Assembly: GCA_023379125.1 (NCBI GenBank)
Contig: JAMCSY010000012.1
Span: 1-45,966, forward strand
Direction of reading: 5' to 3'
DNA: 45,966 nucleotides
Origin: Patescibacteria group bacterium
Lineage (GTDB): Bacteria; Patescibacteriota; Microgenomatia; Daviesbacterales; UBA10151
Part shown: one piece after another, positions 15,188 through 23,262 of the stretch
Numbering within the stretch: the stretch's first letter is position 1
How the letters are laid out: each line of letters starts with the position of its first letter
Notes under the pieces: generated by a model
Seen by the model: the letters and a program-made list of their open reading frames with translations, nothing else
Database searches by the model: none
Told to the model about the DNA's origin: nothing
Position numbers and translations under genes: made by a program

Positions 15188-16675
15188 ATGAGGTGGCTGA
15201 CATATAAAAACGTTTTTATTTTGGGATTATTGCTTGTAACTGGTTGGGTCAGTTTTACTTATCGGATCAGGAACTATCAACAGGTTCCTTTTGTTCATAA
15301 TAGTTGGGATGAGCAGGAACACCTTTGGTTAGGCAAAAGCTTATTGTCAAGTGGGGTTCCAGCTAGTTGGTCTACTTTGCCCATTTATTTTTCAAATAAA
15401 GTAAATACTATCAAGCAATCTCAAAGTGCTAAGATCTCGGGATTTAATATCCAAGTTGGGAATCAGCAAACAAGCTTAGCAAACTGGTCAGCTGATGATA
15501 AATTGGCAGTTATGGATATTCAGTCAACTGTTGATAATAGCACTTCGCAATTTAGATTAGTCCAGCCACAACTTGATAATCCACCACTAGCTGGCATTAT
15601 TTTTGCTATCTTTGATCCAAGTACAAGTATGTTTCACTCAAGTATCATCTCCATCAGATTGATAGCAATAGGCTTTGCAGTCTTAACAACGATTGGTTTG
15701 TTCCTTTTAGCCTGGAAACTGTTTAATTTACCAATTGCACTTATTTCCTCTTTGATTTATGCCATTGGTCCAGGTTTTGTCGTAGCCTCACGTTTTGCCC
15801 TGCCAGAAAATTTACTAGCATCTGTTTATATTTATAGCTTGCTGTTATTTGTGCTTTACCAACAAAAAAACTCACTCAGCAAACTTTTTATTATTTTAGT
15901 ACTGTGTTTTTTGTCGCCTTTGATGAAAATGGTGGGTTTGATAGTCCCCTTGGGGATGAGTTTAATTTATTTCCTTCATCATCAAGCGAAACAAGCTTGG
16001 CTGGTTTTGGTAGCCGGTTGCTTAGGAGTTGTGGTTTACTTGGTCTATGGCTTTTTTTATAATGCTAATTTATTTATTCAAGTTTTGCAGAATCAGTCAG
16101 CTCGTGACTTTTTAGGACCAATTAGTGTTTTGTTTAAGTTCGTAGCTCCCAATTTTACCGTGCCAATGTATGATGGATGGTTAATCTTTGCTTTTATTAG
16201 TTTACTGCTCTTTGGTCGGGTTTTTACTCAAGAAAAAGTAAACATAGTATTAATTGCTATAGCTTCTCATCTGATATTTTTCAGTCTGTTTGGAGGAAAT
16301 AACTATCCATGGTACTTATTTATGATTTTCCCCTTGTTAAGCTTGGTTGTGGCAGCTGTTTGCTGGCAATATTTAAAAGCTCCACAGCTACTTTTTAATT
16401 TATTATTTTTTGTAGTTGTTTTTTCTAGCTTACTTTATTATTGGCAATTAGGCACAATCTGGGCTAGTTTTTTATCTGTCTACCGTCTGTTAGTAGCCTT
16501 TTTTGTCTTACTACCTCTTTTACCACTTTTATGGAAAGGATCAATCAAATATAGTTTACAGTTAAGTTTAATTTTGATGTTAATGTGTTCCTTCTATATG
16601 AGTACCAGGATTATTAACAATTTGCAGTATTTATGGCCACTACTTAGCCAAACTCAGATTAGCTTGCCCCAATAG
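15188..16675 (+). CDS. GT-C membrane glycosyltransferase (PMT/ArnT-like)
   Basis: 495 residues with about 10-12 membrane segments. The first extracytoplasmic loop carries NSWDEQEHLWLGKSLL, an Asp-Glu pair in the position of the catalytic acidic residue of GT39/GT83-type GT-C enzymes that use polyprenyl-phosphate sugars. A large loop (about 75-140) precedes TM2. GAGG lies 9 nt before the ATG, and the start is 1 nt after the oxidoreductase stop, so both are one operon, possibly making and transferring the same sugar. The acceptor (protein or glycolipid) is unknown. Confidence 0.78.
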   Translation: MRWLTYKNVFILGLLLVTGWVSFTYRIRNYQQVPFVHNSWDEQEHLWLGKSLLSSGVPASWSTLPIYFSNKVNTIKQSQSAKISGFNIQVGNQQTSLANWSADDKLAVMDIQSTVDNSTSQFRLVQPQLDNPPLAGIIFAIFDPSTSMFHSSIISIRLIAIGFAVLTTIGLFLLAWKLFNLPIALISSLIYAIGPGFVVASRFALPENLLASVYIYSLLLFVLYQQKNSLSKLFIILVLCFLSPLMKMVGLIVPLGMSLIYFLHHQAKQAWLVLVAGCLGVVVYLVYGFFYNANLFIQVLQNQSARDFLGPISVLFKFVAPNFTVPMYDGWLIFAFISLLLFGRVFTQEKVNIVLIAIASHLIFFSLFGGNNYPWYLFMIFPLLSLVVAAVCWQYLKAPQLLFNLLFFVVVFSSLLYYWQLGTIWASFLSVYRLLVAFFVLLPLLPLLWKGSIKYSLQLSLILMLMCSFYMSTRIINNLQYLWPLLSQTQISLPQ

Positions 16676-16703
16676 TTGAAATTAGCTTATTGCTATGTAT
16701 AAT
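16676..16703 (+). promoter_or_regulatory. Promoter placed for a leaderless mRNA
   Basis: TTGAAA (16676-16681), 16-nt spacer, TATAAT (16698-16703), then 6 nt to the ATG at 16710. The TATAAT overlaps the first codons of the longest open frame (from 16695), which argues that the real start is 16710. Confidence 0.75.
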
Positions 16704-16709
16704 AGCATC

Positions 16710-17300
16710 ATGTTAGAGATTGATAGGGCGATTAATAATCGCGGTTTTGACGTTGCTAGTGTCCCAAAACGTTATCTTCAACTAGCTAGAGAGATTAATT
16801 TTCGAGGTGGCTCTCAAGTTTTGGGAGAAACTACTTTAACCAGATTAAAAGATTGGAGTAATCTAGATGGTGCTGCTAATGAATTGGGGGCTGATTGGTA
16901 TAAAATCATGGATAATATCGGTGACGAAAAACTACGTTTGTACTTTACGACGTGTCTGAGTTATTCAGCTAGCAGTTGGAATAGGAATGTAGATAAAGTT
17001 CATCCCTTAAAGGTAGCAGATGTCAGAGATTGGGATGTTTTAGCAGTGGAAAGTGCTAATCCAGGTTTGGGTTTAACCAGGATTATTGTTTTAACGGTAG
17101 CCTTAATGGATACACAAATGGAGAGTCAGGATCGAGTAGTGAATACTAATCTAATTCAGATCTCGAGAATGCCAGGTAAGAGAATACTGACAGATTTTTT
17201 AAGGCAGATGTATGGTCAAATTCCTCCAGCAGACAGTTGGGTAGTTTTTGATAAGCGAGCTGGGACATTTGTTCGCTGCAACAGATCTGTTAATGGATAA
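16710..17300 (+). CDS. Hypothetical protein
   Basis: 196 residues, soluble, mostly helical at the N-terminus (MLEIDRAINNRGF; VPKRYLQLAREI) and alpha/beta afterwards (WDVLAVESAN; GLTRIIVLTVALMDTQ). No recognised domain, signal peptide or metal motif. The start is set by the promoter just upstream. Its 3' end overlaps the convergent LmbE gene by 11 bp. I cannot assign a function. Confidence 0.65.
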   Translation: MLEIDRAINNRGFDVASVPKRYLQLAREINFRGGSQVLGETTLTRLKDWSNLDGAANELGADWYKIMDNIGDEKLRLYFTTCLSYSASSWNRNVDKVHPLKVADVRDWDVLAVESANPGLGLTRIIVLTVALMDTQMESQDRVVNTNLIQISRMPGKRILTDFLRQMYGQIPPADSWVVFDKRAGTFVRCNRSVNG

Positions 17301-18015
17301 AGGTTAATTTAATAAAACCTTCTCCGTATTTGTAACCAAACTCTTGCCCTATTTTAGCTAAACGCGATTTGATATTTTCGGTTATTTTCTGCGGATCATC
17401 TATCTGGCTGTGATGAGTTTTAATTGACTTTATCTTGGCCTCAATGGTTGTAGAAACATCAAACACAAAATTAGGCTGTTCAAAATTAAACAGGTATAAC
17501 TCTGGTACATGATGTGTGGATAAACCCTCTTGAATATGTTGTGGGAAAGATTGTAAATCTCTGGCTAATGGGTAAACTGCATCCAATACCGCCTCACCAC
17601 AAGCTCGGTGATCGGTGTGATTAACTGCAGCCTGCCCATTGTCTCTAATCAGATAAAACCATTTGGGGTCGTGGGTAAAAATCATCTCAGGTTGGTATTT
17701 TCTAATTAGTCTCACAATTTTTTCTTTAAAGTGGATATCTGCTACTAGATTGCCATCTTCCTCATTTAAGAAAATTACTTCTTTAGCGCCTAAAATCTGG
17801 GAAGCCTTAATTGTTTCTTGGTGTCTATTATTAACTAAAGACTCCCTGGCAATCTGGTGTTGTCTACTGCCACGATTACCATCAGTACAGACCACAAAAT
17901 AAATTTCAGCGCCTTCGCTAGCCAGTTTAGCCATGGTGGCCCCACAACCAAACTCGACATCGTCAGGGTGTGCTCCGATCGCCAAAACTACTCTTTTTCT
18001 ATCTACTTTTGCCAC
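17290..18015 (-). CDS. PIG-L/LmbE-family zinc deacetylase
   Basis: 241 residues from a GTG at 18015. The frame is open for 52 codons upstream, but the GTG is 8 nt after a TTTACA-N17-TATACT promoter, gives the short N-terminus usual for the family (MAKVDRKRVVLAIGAHPDD), and avoids overlap with the HNH gene. Zinc motif AHPDDVEFGCG with His16 and Asp19, and NHTDHRACGEAVLDA with the second His set. Members remove N-acetyl groups from GlcNAc-containing glycoconjugates (GlcNAc-PI, mycothiol, bacillithiol, N-acetylglucosamine). With several sugar genes nearby, a role in amino-sugar chemistry is likely; the substrate is unknown. Confidence 0.88.
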   Translation of the reverse strand: MAKVDRKRVVLAIGAHPDDVEFGCGATMAKLASEGAEIYFVVCTDGNRGSRQHQIARESLVNNRHQETIKASQILGAKEVIFLNEEDGNLVADIHFKEKIVRLIRKYQPEMIFTHDPKWFYLIRDNGQAAVNHTDHRACGEAVLDAVYPLARDLQSFPQHIQEGLSTHHVPELYLFNFEQPNFVFDVSTTIEAKIKSIKTHHSQIDDPQKITENIKSRLAKIGQEFGYKYGEGFIKLTFIH

Positions 18016-18023
18016 AAGTGCTA

Positions 18024-18052
18024 AGTATAAGGTCAAGTGCTCAAGATGTAAA
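18024..18052 (-). promoter_or_regulatory. Promoter of the LmbE-family gene
   Basis: On the minus strand TTTACA (18052-18047), a 17-nt spacer and TATACT (18029-18024), then 8 nt to the GTG start at 18015. It lies inside the open frame that would extend the gene upstream, which supports the shorter product. Confidence 0.7.
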
Positions 18053-18091
18053 TGATTTATGGTGATAATCAAGTAAGCAAAGAGAAAGAAT

Positions 18092-18676
18092 CTAATGAGG
18101 GATTTGCTGGTAAATTTGCAGCCAGTTGGTAGCAATTGCTTCTTGAGCTTGAGCCAAAGTGAAAGTTCCATTGCATACCTGATTGTGCAGGTAGTTCTCT
18201 ACCTTATCTTTTTCGTGAAAACCTGGTGTTGGGTTAGCTGGTTCTGGCCAAAGGTTAGCAATATCGTTTGATCCGCCTAGTTCCAAACTAATTAAGTGAT
18301 CAACTTCATATTCGCCAGTTTTGTGAGAACTAATGCCATACTCAGCGTAAACTTGATTTTTTACCGATTCAGACACATTCCTCACTGATTTTGAGTAGCC
18401 AGATATACAGACTTGTTCTTTGGTCGCTGTGAAAAAAATTGTTCCAGGAGTGCAGTCGGGATCTGGTAATGCATTTGTTGATCGACAATTGTCGATTTTC
18501 GTCCGCTCGCCCAGAGTTGGTACAGTTTTTGCTTGTGGAGTAGCAGATGGACTGGCTTGCCGGCCTAAAACATTTTGAGCTGGGGTATCTGGAGTGGGCT
18601 TAACAACACGCGAAAGCAGTAAGCTACTAACAAGCAGTATCAAAACTAGAACGAAGAATAGAGAATTTCGTCTCAT
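18092..18676 (-). CDS. Secreted/membrane-anchored HNH-like nuclease
   Basis: 194 residues. A signal or anchor (about 5-24), a Pro/Thr/Ser linker, then a Cys-containing domain. The core EVDHLISLELGGSNDIANLW (124-143) is the D-H...N...N HNH/beta-beta-alpha-metal signature, followed by EKDKVENYLHNQVC. Four cysteines (64, 75, 90, 168) could form disulfides, as expected outside the cell. This domain is found in small exported proteins of actinobacteria and their phages. Plausible roles are digestion of environmental DNA for nucleotide salvage or DNA uptake; in an organism with few biosynthetic genes salvage is attractive, but this is inference. Confidence 0.78.
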   Translation of the reverse strand: MRRNSLFFVLVLILLVSSLLLSRVVKPTPDTPAQNVLGRQASPSATPQAKTVPTLGERTKIDNCRSTNALPDPDCTPGTIFFTATKEQVCISGYSKSVRNVSESVKNQVYAEYGISSHKTGEYEVDHLISLELGGSNDIANLWPEPANPTPGFHEKDKVENYLHNQVCNGTFTLAQAQEAIATNWLQIYQQIPH

Positions 18677-18700
18677 AAAACTACTATAACAAAAAGTTAC

Positions 18701-18819
18701 TTATGAAGCTTCACGGCCTAACGGCCGTGGTATCGTCTCAGCTTCACAGCTAAAGCTGTGATAATTTAAGCGTTCATCAATGTTCTAACGAGCATAGTTG
18801 TCTGCTTAAGCTGATAAAG
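18701..18819. repeat. Hairpin repeat copy A (REP/IS200-type element)
   Basis: About 119 nt containing stem CACGGCC-TAAC-GGCCGTG (18712-18729) and stem TCACAGC-TAAA-GCTGTGA (18744-18761), followed by a conserved tail with GCGTTCATC and AACGAGCAT. It is roughly 80% identical by eye to copy B (39862-39979) and more distantly to copy C (37285-37397). The tail supplies the stop codon of the adjacent minus-strand gene. Confidence 0.8.
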
Positions 18820-19237
18820 AATTACTTGGGTCTGCAGAATCTCCTATAACAGAACGATGAATGTGCCTAAGTCTGTGATACTGATCGACCAATCCCGGTG
18901 TATAAAGTTTTTGTACATCAAGCAAATCAGCTAATAGCATAAAGTATTGCGCAGTGATCGAAAAAGTGGTTTGTAGGTCCTGACTTTTTACACCAACTTG
19001 TGTGGCTATTTGAAAGTGTGCCTCGATACTCTCGAGGCTCTCTGCTATAAAAAGCCTTCTCGCTAACCTAGGGTACTGATTACTAATCAACTCTTGGTAA
19101 GCTTTTAGCCTATGCCTCCGTTCATATGCTGGGAATATTGCAGCTAATAAGCCATGAGGCATTGATCGCTTTTGCAACACTTCGGCAGCCATTTTTCTGA
19201 CTTCTTGTGCAATCTCGGCAGGTTCGATCTCTTCCAT
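18806..19237 (-). CDS. Hypothetical helical protein flanked by hairpin repeats
   Basis: 143 residues, all-helical and soluble (IAQEVRKMAAEVLQKR; RRHRLKAYQELI; LARRLFIAESLESIEAHF; ITAQYFMLLADLLDVQ). No transposase HUH-Tyr arrangement is present, so it is not a TnpA. Its last codons (LSA-stop) lie in the tail of repeat copy A and its start is near the second hairpin cluster. The C-terminus has therefore probably been reshaped by the repeat. No function can be given. Confidence 0.6.
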   Translation of the reverse strand: MEEIEPAEIAQEVRKMAAEVLQKRSMPHGLLAAIFPAYERRHRLKAYQELISNQYPRLARRLFIAESLESIEAHFQIATQVGVKSQDLQTTFSITAQYFMLLADLLDVQKLYTPGLVDQYHRLRHIHRSVIGDSADPSNSLSA

Positions 19238-19252
19238 AAGGCTATTATAACC

Positions 19253-19378
19253 GCTTCGTCAAAACCACGGGCTCTCAGCCCGTGTATGTAGACGAAGCAG
19301 ATTTAAAGCTTTACCGGCAAACGGGTAGCGAAGCGCTTGAAAGCTAGCCAGAGAAAACCCCGGACTTTCAGTCTGGGG
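19253..19378. repeat. Cluster of nested hairpins, likely related to the repeat family (copy D)
   Basis: Outer stem GCTTCGTC/GACGAAGC (19253-19260 with 19291-19298) encloses CACGGGC-TCTCA-GCCCGTG (19266-19284). Next is an AGCTTT/AAAGCT stem enclosing CCG-GCAAA-CGG, then CCCCGGAC-TTTCA-GTCTGGGG (19358-19378). Stem sequence and loop style resemble copy A in reverse orientation. It could be an element end or a small structured RNA. Confidence 0.5.
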
Positions 19379-19424
19379 AAACATATAACTTGAGTCGGAC
19401 TAAAGTCAAACTAGAGAATTAAAT

Positions 19425-19455
19425 AAACGCTCTGAGCATATCACTCAGAGCGTTT
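19425..19455 (-). terminator. Intrinsic terminator downstream of the secreted Gln-rich protein gene
   Basis: Perfect 12-bp stem AAACGCTCTGAG/CTCAGAGCGTTT with a 7-nt loop. Read on the minus strand the stem is followed by ATTTAATT, and the 3' arm itself ends in TTT. It lies 30 nt after the stop of the gene at 19485. Confidence 0.75.
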
Positions 19456-19484
19456 AAGATTTTGTAGCATACGAAGCTGCTACA

Positions 19485-20021
19485 TTATTGGGTTGGCGTT
19501 GGTGTGGCAGTTGGGGTGACTGATGGGCCTATACTGTGCTCACCGAACCAGCCTCTACCTCCTTTCACAAAAAAGCCAGGACGAAGATATGAGGGGTCGA
19601 TACCTTGAGACTGGGCCCAAGATTGTATCTCGTCCTGCTCTTGTTGTAGTGTTTGTTTGCGCTGATCAGCACTCATAGCTTTTAGCGAACTAGGGCTATA
19701 CTCACTTTGCAGTTTAGCTAGCTCGTCTGAAATAGCTTGCTTTTGCGTGTCGGTAATTTTACCGTCTGTGACTGCTTGATTTAGGCGATCTGTTAATCTT
19801 TGCTGAGCATTAGCCTGAAAATTTGCCTTTTGCTGTTGTTGATACTGGTCAACTACAGCTTGAACTTGGGACTCATTAAGTCCAAACTTCTGAGAGATTG
19901 CTTGTACTAATCCCGCTAAATGGTTGTCAGGCGTCTGCGCGTTGACAACTGAAGCTCCCATTACTCCAATAGTTAAAATTGCTACAGCAAGAGCTGGTAA
20001 AAGTAATTTTTTAGGTAACAA
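19485..20021 (-). CDS. Secreted Gln-rich helical protein with Thr-Pro tail
   Basis: 178 residues from a TTG at 20021. GGAGG sits 8 nt upstream of that TTG, whereas the longer frame's TTG lies before the ribosome site. Signal peptide LLLPALAVAILTIGVMGASVVNA. The mature part has the helix-turn pattern AISQKFGLNESQVQAVVDQY and RLNQAVTDGKITDTQKQAI, a layout common in exported CPR and Firmicutes proteins of unknown role (DUF2680-like). It ends in a Gly/Trp patch and PTATPTPTQ. It has its own terminator and is divergent from the Fur-ZIP operon, so it may respond to the same regulator. Confidence 0.7.
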   Translation of the reverse strand: MLPKKLLLPALAVAILTIGVMGASVVNAQTPDNHLAGLVQAISQKFGLNESQVQAVVDQYQQQQKANFQANAQQRLTDRLNQAVTDGKITDTQKQAISDELAKLQSEYSPSSLKAMSADQRKQTLQQEQDEIQSWAQSQGIDPSYLRPGFFVKGGRGWFGEHSIGPSVTPTATPTPTQ

Positions 20022-20105
20022 ACAACTCACCTCCAATCTTCTAGATCATAATTCCTTTAACTGAGAAAACGCTTAGACATAACAAGAGCTTAACTCTGAT
20101 AATTA

Positions 20106-20134
20106 TTGACAAATGCAACTAAGTTGCATAATAA
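20106..20134 (+). promoter_or_regulatory. Fur-like promoter with 17-bp palindromic operator
   Basis: TTGACA (20106-20111), a 17-nt spacer and TAATAA (20129-20134), then 6 nt to the ATG at 20141. The spacer is filled by the perfect palindrome ATGCAACT-A-AGTTGCAT (20113-20129), a strong candidate for the binding site of the encoded regulator. Confidence 0.8.
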
Positions 20135-20140
20135 TAAATT

Positions 20141-20566
20141 ATGAATACAGTAATTCAATATTTACTCAAAGAGCAAAGGCTGAGAAATACCAGATTCAGG
20201 CAGGCAATATTACAAACTCTCGATCATCAGGCATCACCAATCAGCGCTCCAGACCTACTAAGAAAACTACAAATCAGTGGCTATTCGATTAATAAAACAA
20301 CAGTTTATCGAGAAATGGATATATTACTAGCCAAGGGCTTAGTTGAGGAAGTGCGTTTTAATGAAGATGTTAGGCGCTATGAGTTAAAATCTGCCCACCA
20401 TCACCATCTGATCTGCCAAACGTGTCAAAAAATTGAAGAGATCGCTTTTGCCCATGATTTATCAGATAAAGAAGCAGAGATCCTAGCGACTAAAAAATTT
20501 AAAGTTTTAAAACACAGCTTAGAATTTTTTGGCCTATGTGAGAGCTGTCAGAAAAAATGCAAATAA
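20141..20566 (+). CDS. Fur-family metal-responsive repressor (Zur-like by context)
   Basis: 141 residues. N-terminal winged helix (RLRNTRFRQAILQTL; INKTTVYREMDILLAKGLVEEV) and a C-terminal dimerisation domain with the structural zinc site CQTC (92-95) and CESC (133-136). The metal-sensing His cluster AHHHHLIC (85-92) follows the wing. The stop overlaps the ZIP transporter start by 10 nt. The sensed metal is not decidable from sequence among Zn, Fe and Mn; coupling with a ZIP importer favours zinc. It probably represses its own operon through the palindrome in the promoter. Confidence 0.88.
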   Translation: MNTVIQYLLKEQRLRNTRFRQAILQTLDHQASPISAPDLLRKLQISGYSINKTTVYREMDILLAKGLVEEVRFNEDVRRYELKSAHHHHLICQTCQKIEEIAFAHDLSDKEAEILATKKFKVLKHSLEFFGLCESCQKKCK

Positions 20567-21294
20567 ATATTTTACCAATTATTTTTACAATCTTAACTTT
20601 TGTCTCCACCTTGGGAGGAGGACTTTTTGGTCTGAAATACAAAGATAAATTGCACTTAATTTTAGGTTTTACAGCTGGGGTTTTATTAGGGGTGGTTGCC
20701 TTTGATATTTTCCCGGAAATTATATCTTTAATCAATGAACTGCAAATGGAATCTGTTTCGACGATGGTTGCTTTAGTGGTAGGTTTTTTACTCTTTCATA
20801 TTTTTGAGAAAATGTTACTTATTCATCATGAGCAAGATGAGTTTTATGCTGAACACAAACATCCAGCAGTAGGAGTAGCATCCGCTCTGGCCTTAGCTGG
20901 GCATTCTTTTATGGATGGTGTGGGTATTGGCTTGGGTTTTCAAGTAGCCCCACAAATTGGTATTTTAGTGGCAATAGCAGTTATTGCTCATGATTTTTCT
21001 GATGGTTTAAATACAGTTTCCCTTGCCCTAGTTCATCATAATCATAGTCGTCGTGCCCTAACTTTATTAATAATAGATGCTTTAGCTCCAGTACTAGGGG
21101 TTTTGTCAACATTGCTCTTTAGTGTGCCTGATAAATTTTTAGTCTTGTATCTTGGTTTTTTTGCTGGTTTCTTATTATATATTGGGGCCGCGGATATTCT
21201 ACCCGAAGCACATAGTAAAAAATCCTCGTTCAGAACCATACTTATGACTATTTTAGGGTCATCGTTTATCTTTGTGGTAAGCAGGCTAGTATAA
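20557..21294 (+). CDS. ZIP-family metal transporter
   Basis: 245 residues, about eight membrane helices. The metal site is seen in ALAGHSFMDGVGIG (His116, Asp120) and VIAHDFSDGLNT (His145, Asp149), the H-x3-D and H-x3-DG motifs of ZIP TM4 and TM5. A short His-containing cytoplasmic loop (HHEQDEFYAEHKH) lies before TM4. ZIP proteins move Zn2+ (or Fe/Mn) into the cytoplasm. It overlaps the Fur-like gene, forming a classic regulator-importer operon. Confidence 0.88.
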   Translation: MQINILPIIFTILTFVSTLGGGLFGLKYKDKLHLILGFTAGVLLGVVAFDIFPEIISLINELQMESVSTMVALVVGFLLFHIFEKMLLIHHEQDEFYAEHKHPAVGVASALALAGHSFMDGVGIGLGFQVAPQIGILVAIAVIAHDFSDGLNTVSLALVHHNHSRRALTLLIIDALAPVLGVLSTLLFSVPDKFLVLYLGFFAGFLLYIGAADILPEAHSKKSSFRTILMTILGSSFIFVVSRLV

Positions 21295-21305
21295 ATAGAC
21301 TGCTT

Positions 21306-21806
21306 TTATAGCAATGGTATGCCCCATGATTCAAGTGCATCTAGATGTTGGCCAATTGGTTGGGTGAGAGGGTCATCAACGAGGTGAGTAAGAAGCTTAA
21401 GGTGATCATTTGTCTTTTTTAAATATTTGAAATATCCATGAACAGGTTGTCCATAAAAAAATCGGCGTTGAATTACTTGACCAATCAGTAGTAAATCCAG
21501 AGTACCAAAATAAGTCGCACAACACCTATAGTGAGATTCAATCCCATCTGTCTCTGCCTCTTGAGCGCGGTTTTCTGTGCGTAATTTTTCCCATTGGTTA
21601 AAAGATCTTCTGGCCTCATGTCTAACTCTTTCCTCGGTCAGTTCGAATAGGCCTTTACCAAGCTCCTGCAACGCGACTTTGTTTCGCCAGCGAGCGATTC
21701 TTTCAGTACCGGGTATCAGCCAAAAGTAGCCTCGTGGCGGTACCTGAGTAATTGTCTGGGAGGTAATTTTAATAAGACGATCAATCGGGTCGAGTTCAGA
21801 AAGCAT
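21306..21806 (-). CDS. Hypothetical protein
   Basis: 166 residues from the ATG at 21806; a TATAAT box ends 10 nt upstream, inside the longer open frame that starts at 21827. Helical protein with an Arg-rich stretch (VRHEARRSFNQWEKLRTENRAQEAE), a Cys pair (YRCCATYFGTLDLLL) and no membrane segment. I do not recognise it. It is convergent with the ZIP gene (11-nt gap). Confidence 0.6.
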   Translation of the reverse strand: MLSELDPIDRLIKITSQTITQVPPRGYFWLIPGTERIARWRNKVALQELGKGLFELTEERVRHEARRSFNQWEKLRTENRAQEAETDGIESHYRCCATYFGTLDLLLIGQVIQRRFFYGQPVHGYFKYLKKTNDHLKLLTHLVDDPLTQPIGQHLDALESWGIPLL

Positions 21807-21877
21807 AGACTGCCTTATTATACACAAAGGCTTATAGTTAATAAATAGCTCTATCTTACAGATATAAAGTTTTGAGT

Positions 21878-21906
21878 TTGCAAAAATCCCTCGTTTTCGG
21901 TAAAAT
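21878..21906 (+). promoter_or_regulatory. Promoter of the methyltransferase gene
   Basis: TTGCAA (21878-21883), 17-nt spacer, TAAAAT (21901-21906), then 7 nt to the ATG at 21914. The mRNA should be leaderless. Confidence 0.75.
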
Positions 21907-21913
21907 ATCGGTT

Positions 21914-22786
21914 ATGTCAACTACTGAAAGCAGGAACACCAATCCTAGTAATGGCGGTAAAATTGTGGAAAGAATGGACTTTGATAGAAAAGATCCCTAT
22001 TCTCAAGAACATATTAACAGATATCGGTATTTCCTGGACGTTTGTCGACAACGAGGTGTTAGTGGCCGAGTGCTAGACTTAGCTTGTGGTTTGGGTCAAG
22101 GTACTCAGATATTGGCTAATCATTTTGATGCAGCAACTGGTGTTGATATTGATCCTAATTCTATAGAAGAAGCAAGAAAATATAATATCAGAGATAATGT
22201 TTGCTACCAGGTTGATGATGCAACTACCTTTGAAATCTCCGGAGAGACTAATGCCTTTATGTCTGCGGAGACAATCGAACATTTAACTGCTGAACAAGCC
22301 AGGAAGTTTGTCGGAAGAGTCTCGCGAGTAACTACAGACTTAGCATTTTTTACTACTCCGAATAGGCCAGTTGCTGCTGGAATTAATCCACCCAACCCCT
22401 TTCATCTACATGAGTTTGATGAAGAAGAACTGCGAATATTGCTTGGTGAGTTTTTTGGCAGAGTTGAGATTAATTATCAGGGCTATAGTGGAGAGTTTGC
22501 TACAAGGAAAAATAACTTTTCTCATGATGTTGCAGAGAAAAAAGCCCGCAGTAGCAGTTTCGTTAAAGCTGGTATTCGTCTGGTTTATCAACCAATTAAG
22601 CCGTTTTTACCTGATAGCATGCGCAACAGAATAAGCGCTAGGGCAATGGAAACAATCTTAGGAGCCAAGTTTCCTAACTTAACTGTAGACGATTTGGTAA
22701 TTAAGCAAGAACAATCAAGTTCAGCAGATCCCTTTATAGCGCACACGTTAATTGCTATTTGCCAGGATCCCATTAAAAGCTTCTAA
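21914..22786 (+). CDS. Class I SAM-dependent methyltransferase
   Basis: 290 residues from the ATG at 21914. Methyltransf_11-type Rossmann fold: GRVLDLACGLGQGTQIL (motif I), ATGVDIDPNSIEEARKY (motif II, acidic residue binding the SAM ribose), VDDATTFEI, and SAETIEHL replacing the usual motif IV. A C-terminal extension (about 185-290) is helical and basic. It resembles small-molecule or polysaccharide methyltransferases; the substrate is unknown. The neighbour 18 nt downstream has its own promoter-like box. Confidence 0.8.
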   Translation: MSTTESRNTNPSNGGKIVERMDFDRKDPYSQEHINRYRYFLDVCRQRGVSGRVLDLACGLGQGTQILANHFDAATGVDIDPNSIEEARKYNIRDNVCYQVDDATTFEISGETNAFMSAETIEHLTAEQARKFVGRVSRVTTDLAFFTTPNRPVAAGINPPNPFHLHEFDEEELRILLGEFFGRVEINYQGYSGEFATRKNNFSHDVAEKKARSSSFVKAGIRLVYQPIKPFLPDSMRNRISARAMETILGAKFPNLTVDDLVIKQEQSSSADPFIAHTLIAICQDPIKSF

Positions 22787-22804
22787 ATCTGTTATATATA
22801 GTAT

Positions 22805-23212
22805 ATGTCTCAAAAGTTAATTCTTGTGTTGAAAGTAGTGATTGTACTAATTGAGCTATATGTGGGTTTTACTGCAGTGATGGGTGGATATAAATTAATC
22901 AGCACAAATGGCATGGGGATGCCCTTAACTCTGTTGGCACACTCACCTTTTACCTCGTTTTTTTGGCCAGGAATTATTCTGGCAGTCATTGTAGGTGGAA
23001 CACAACTTATTGCTGCGCTATTTTGGATAGCTAAGGGCAAGGTTGCCCCAGAGCTGGCCACTATTGCTGGTTTTGGTTTACTGATCTGGCTTTTTACTGA
23101 AGTTTATCTAATTGGTGAGGCACATTTTTTACAAGCTGTATATTTTACTTTGGGTATTTTATCCTTAGTAATAACTTTTTGTTTAGTCAGATTTCCCAAA
23201 AAACTATCATAA
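22805..23212 (+). CDS. 4-TM membrane protein (DoxX-like)
   Basis: 135 residues with four membrane helices (VVIVLIELYVGFTAVMGGY; FFWPGIILAVIVGGTQLIAAL; LATIAGFGLLIWLFTEVYLI; AVYFTLGILSLVITFCLV). Overall layout is like DoxX/SURF4-type small proteins; no cofactor motif is seen. A TATATA box ends 6 nt before the ATG. Function unknown. Confidence 0.6.
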   Translation: MSQKLILVLKVVIVLIELYVGFTAVMGGYKLISTNGMGMPLTLLAHSPFTSFFWPGIILAVIVGGTQLIAALFWIAKGKVAPELATIAGFGLLIWLFTEVYLIGEAHFLQAVYFTLGILSLVITFCLVRFPKKLS

Positions 23213-23262
23213 TATGTGGTATTGCTTGTGAACTTATTTAATTTTTGATACTGTTTTTATTA

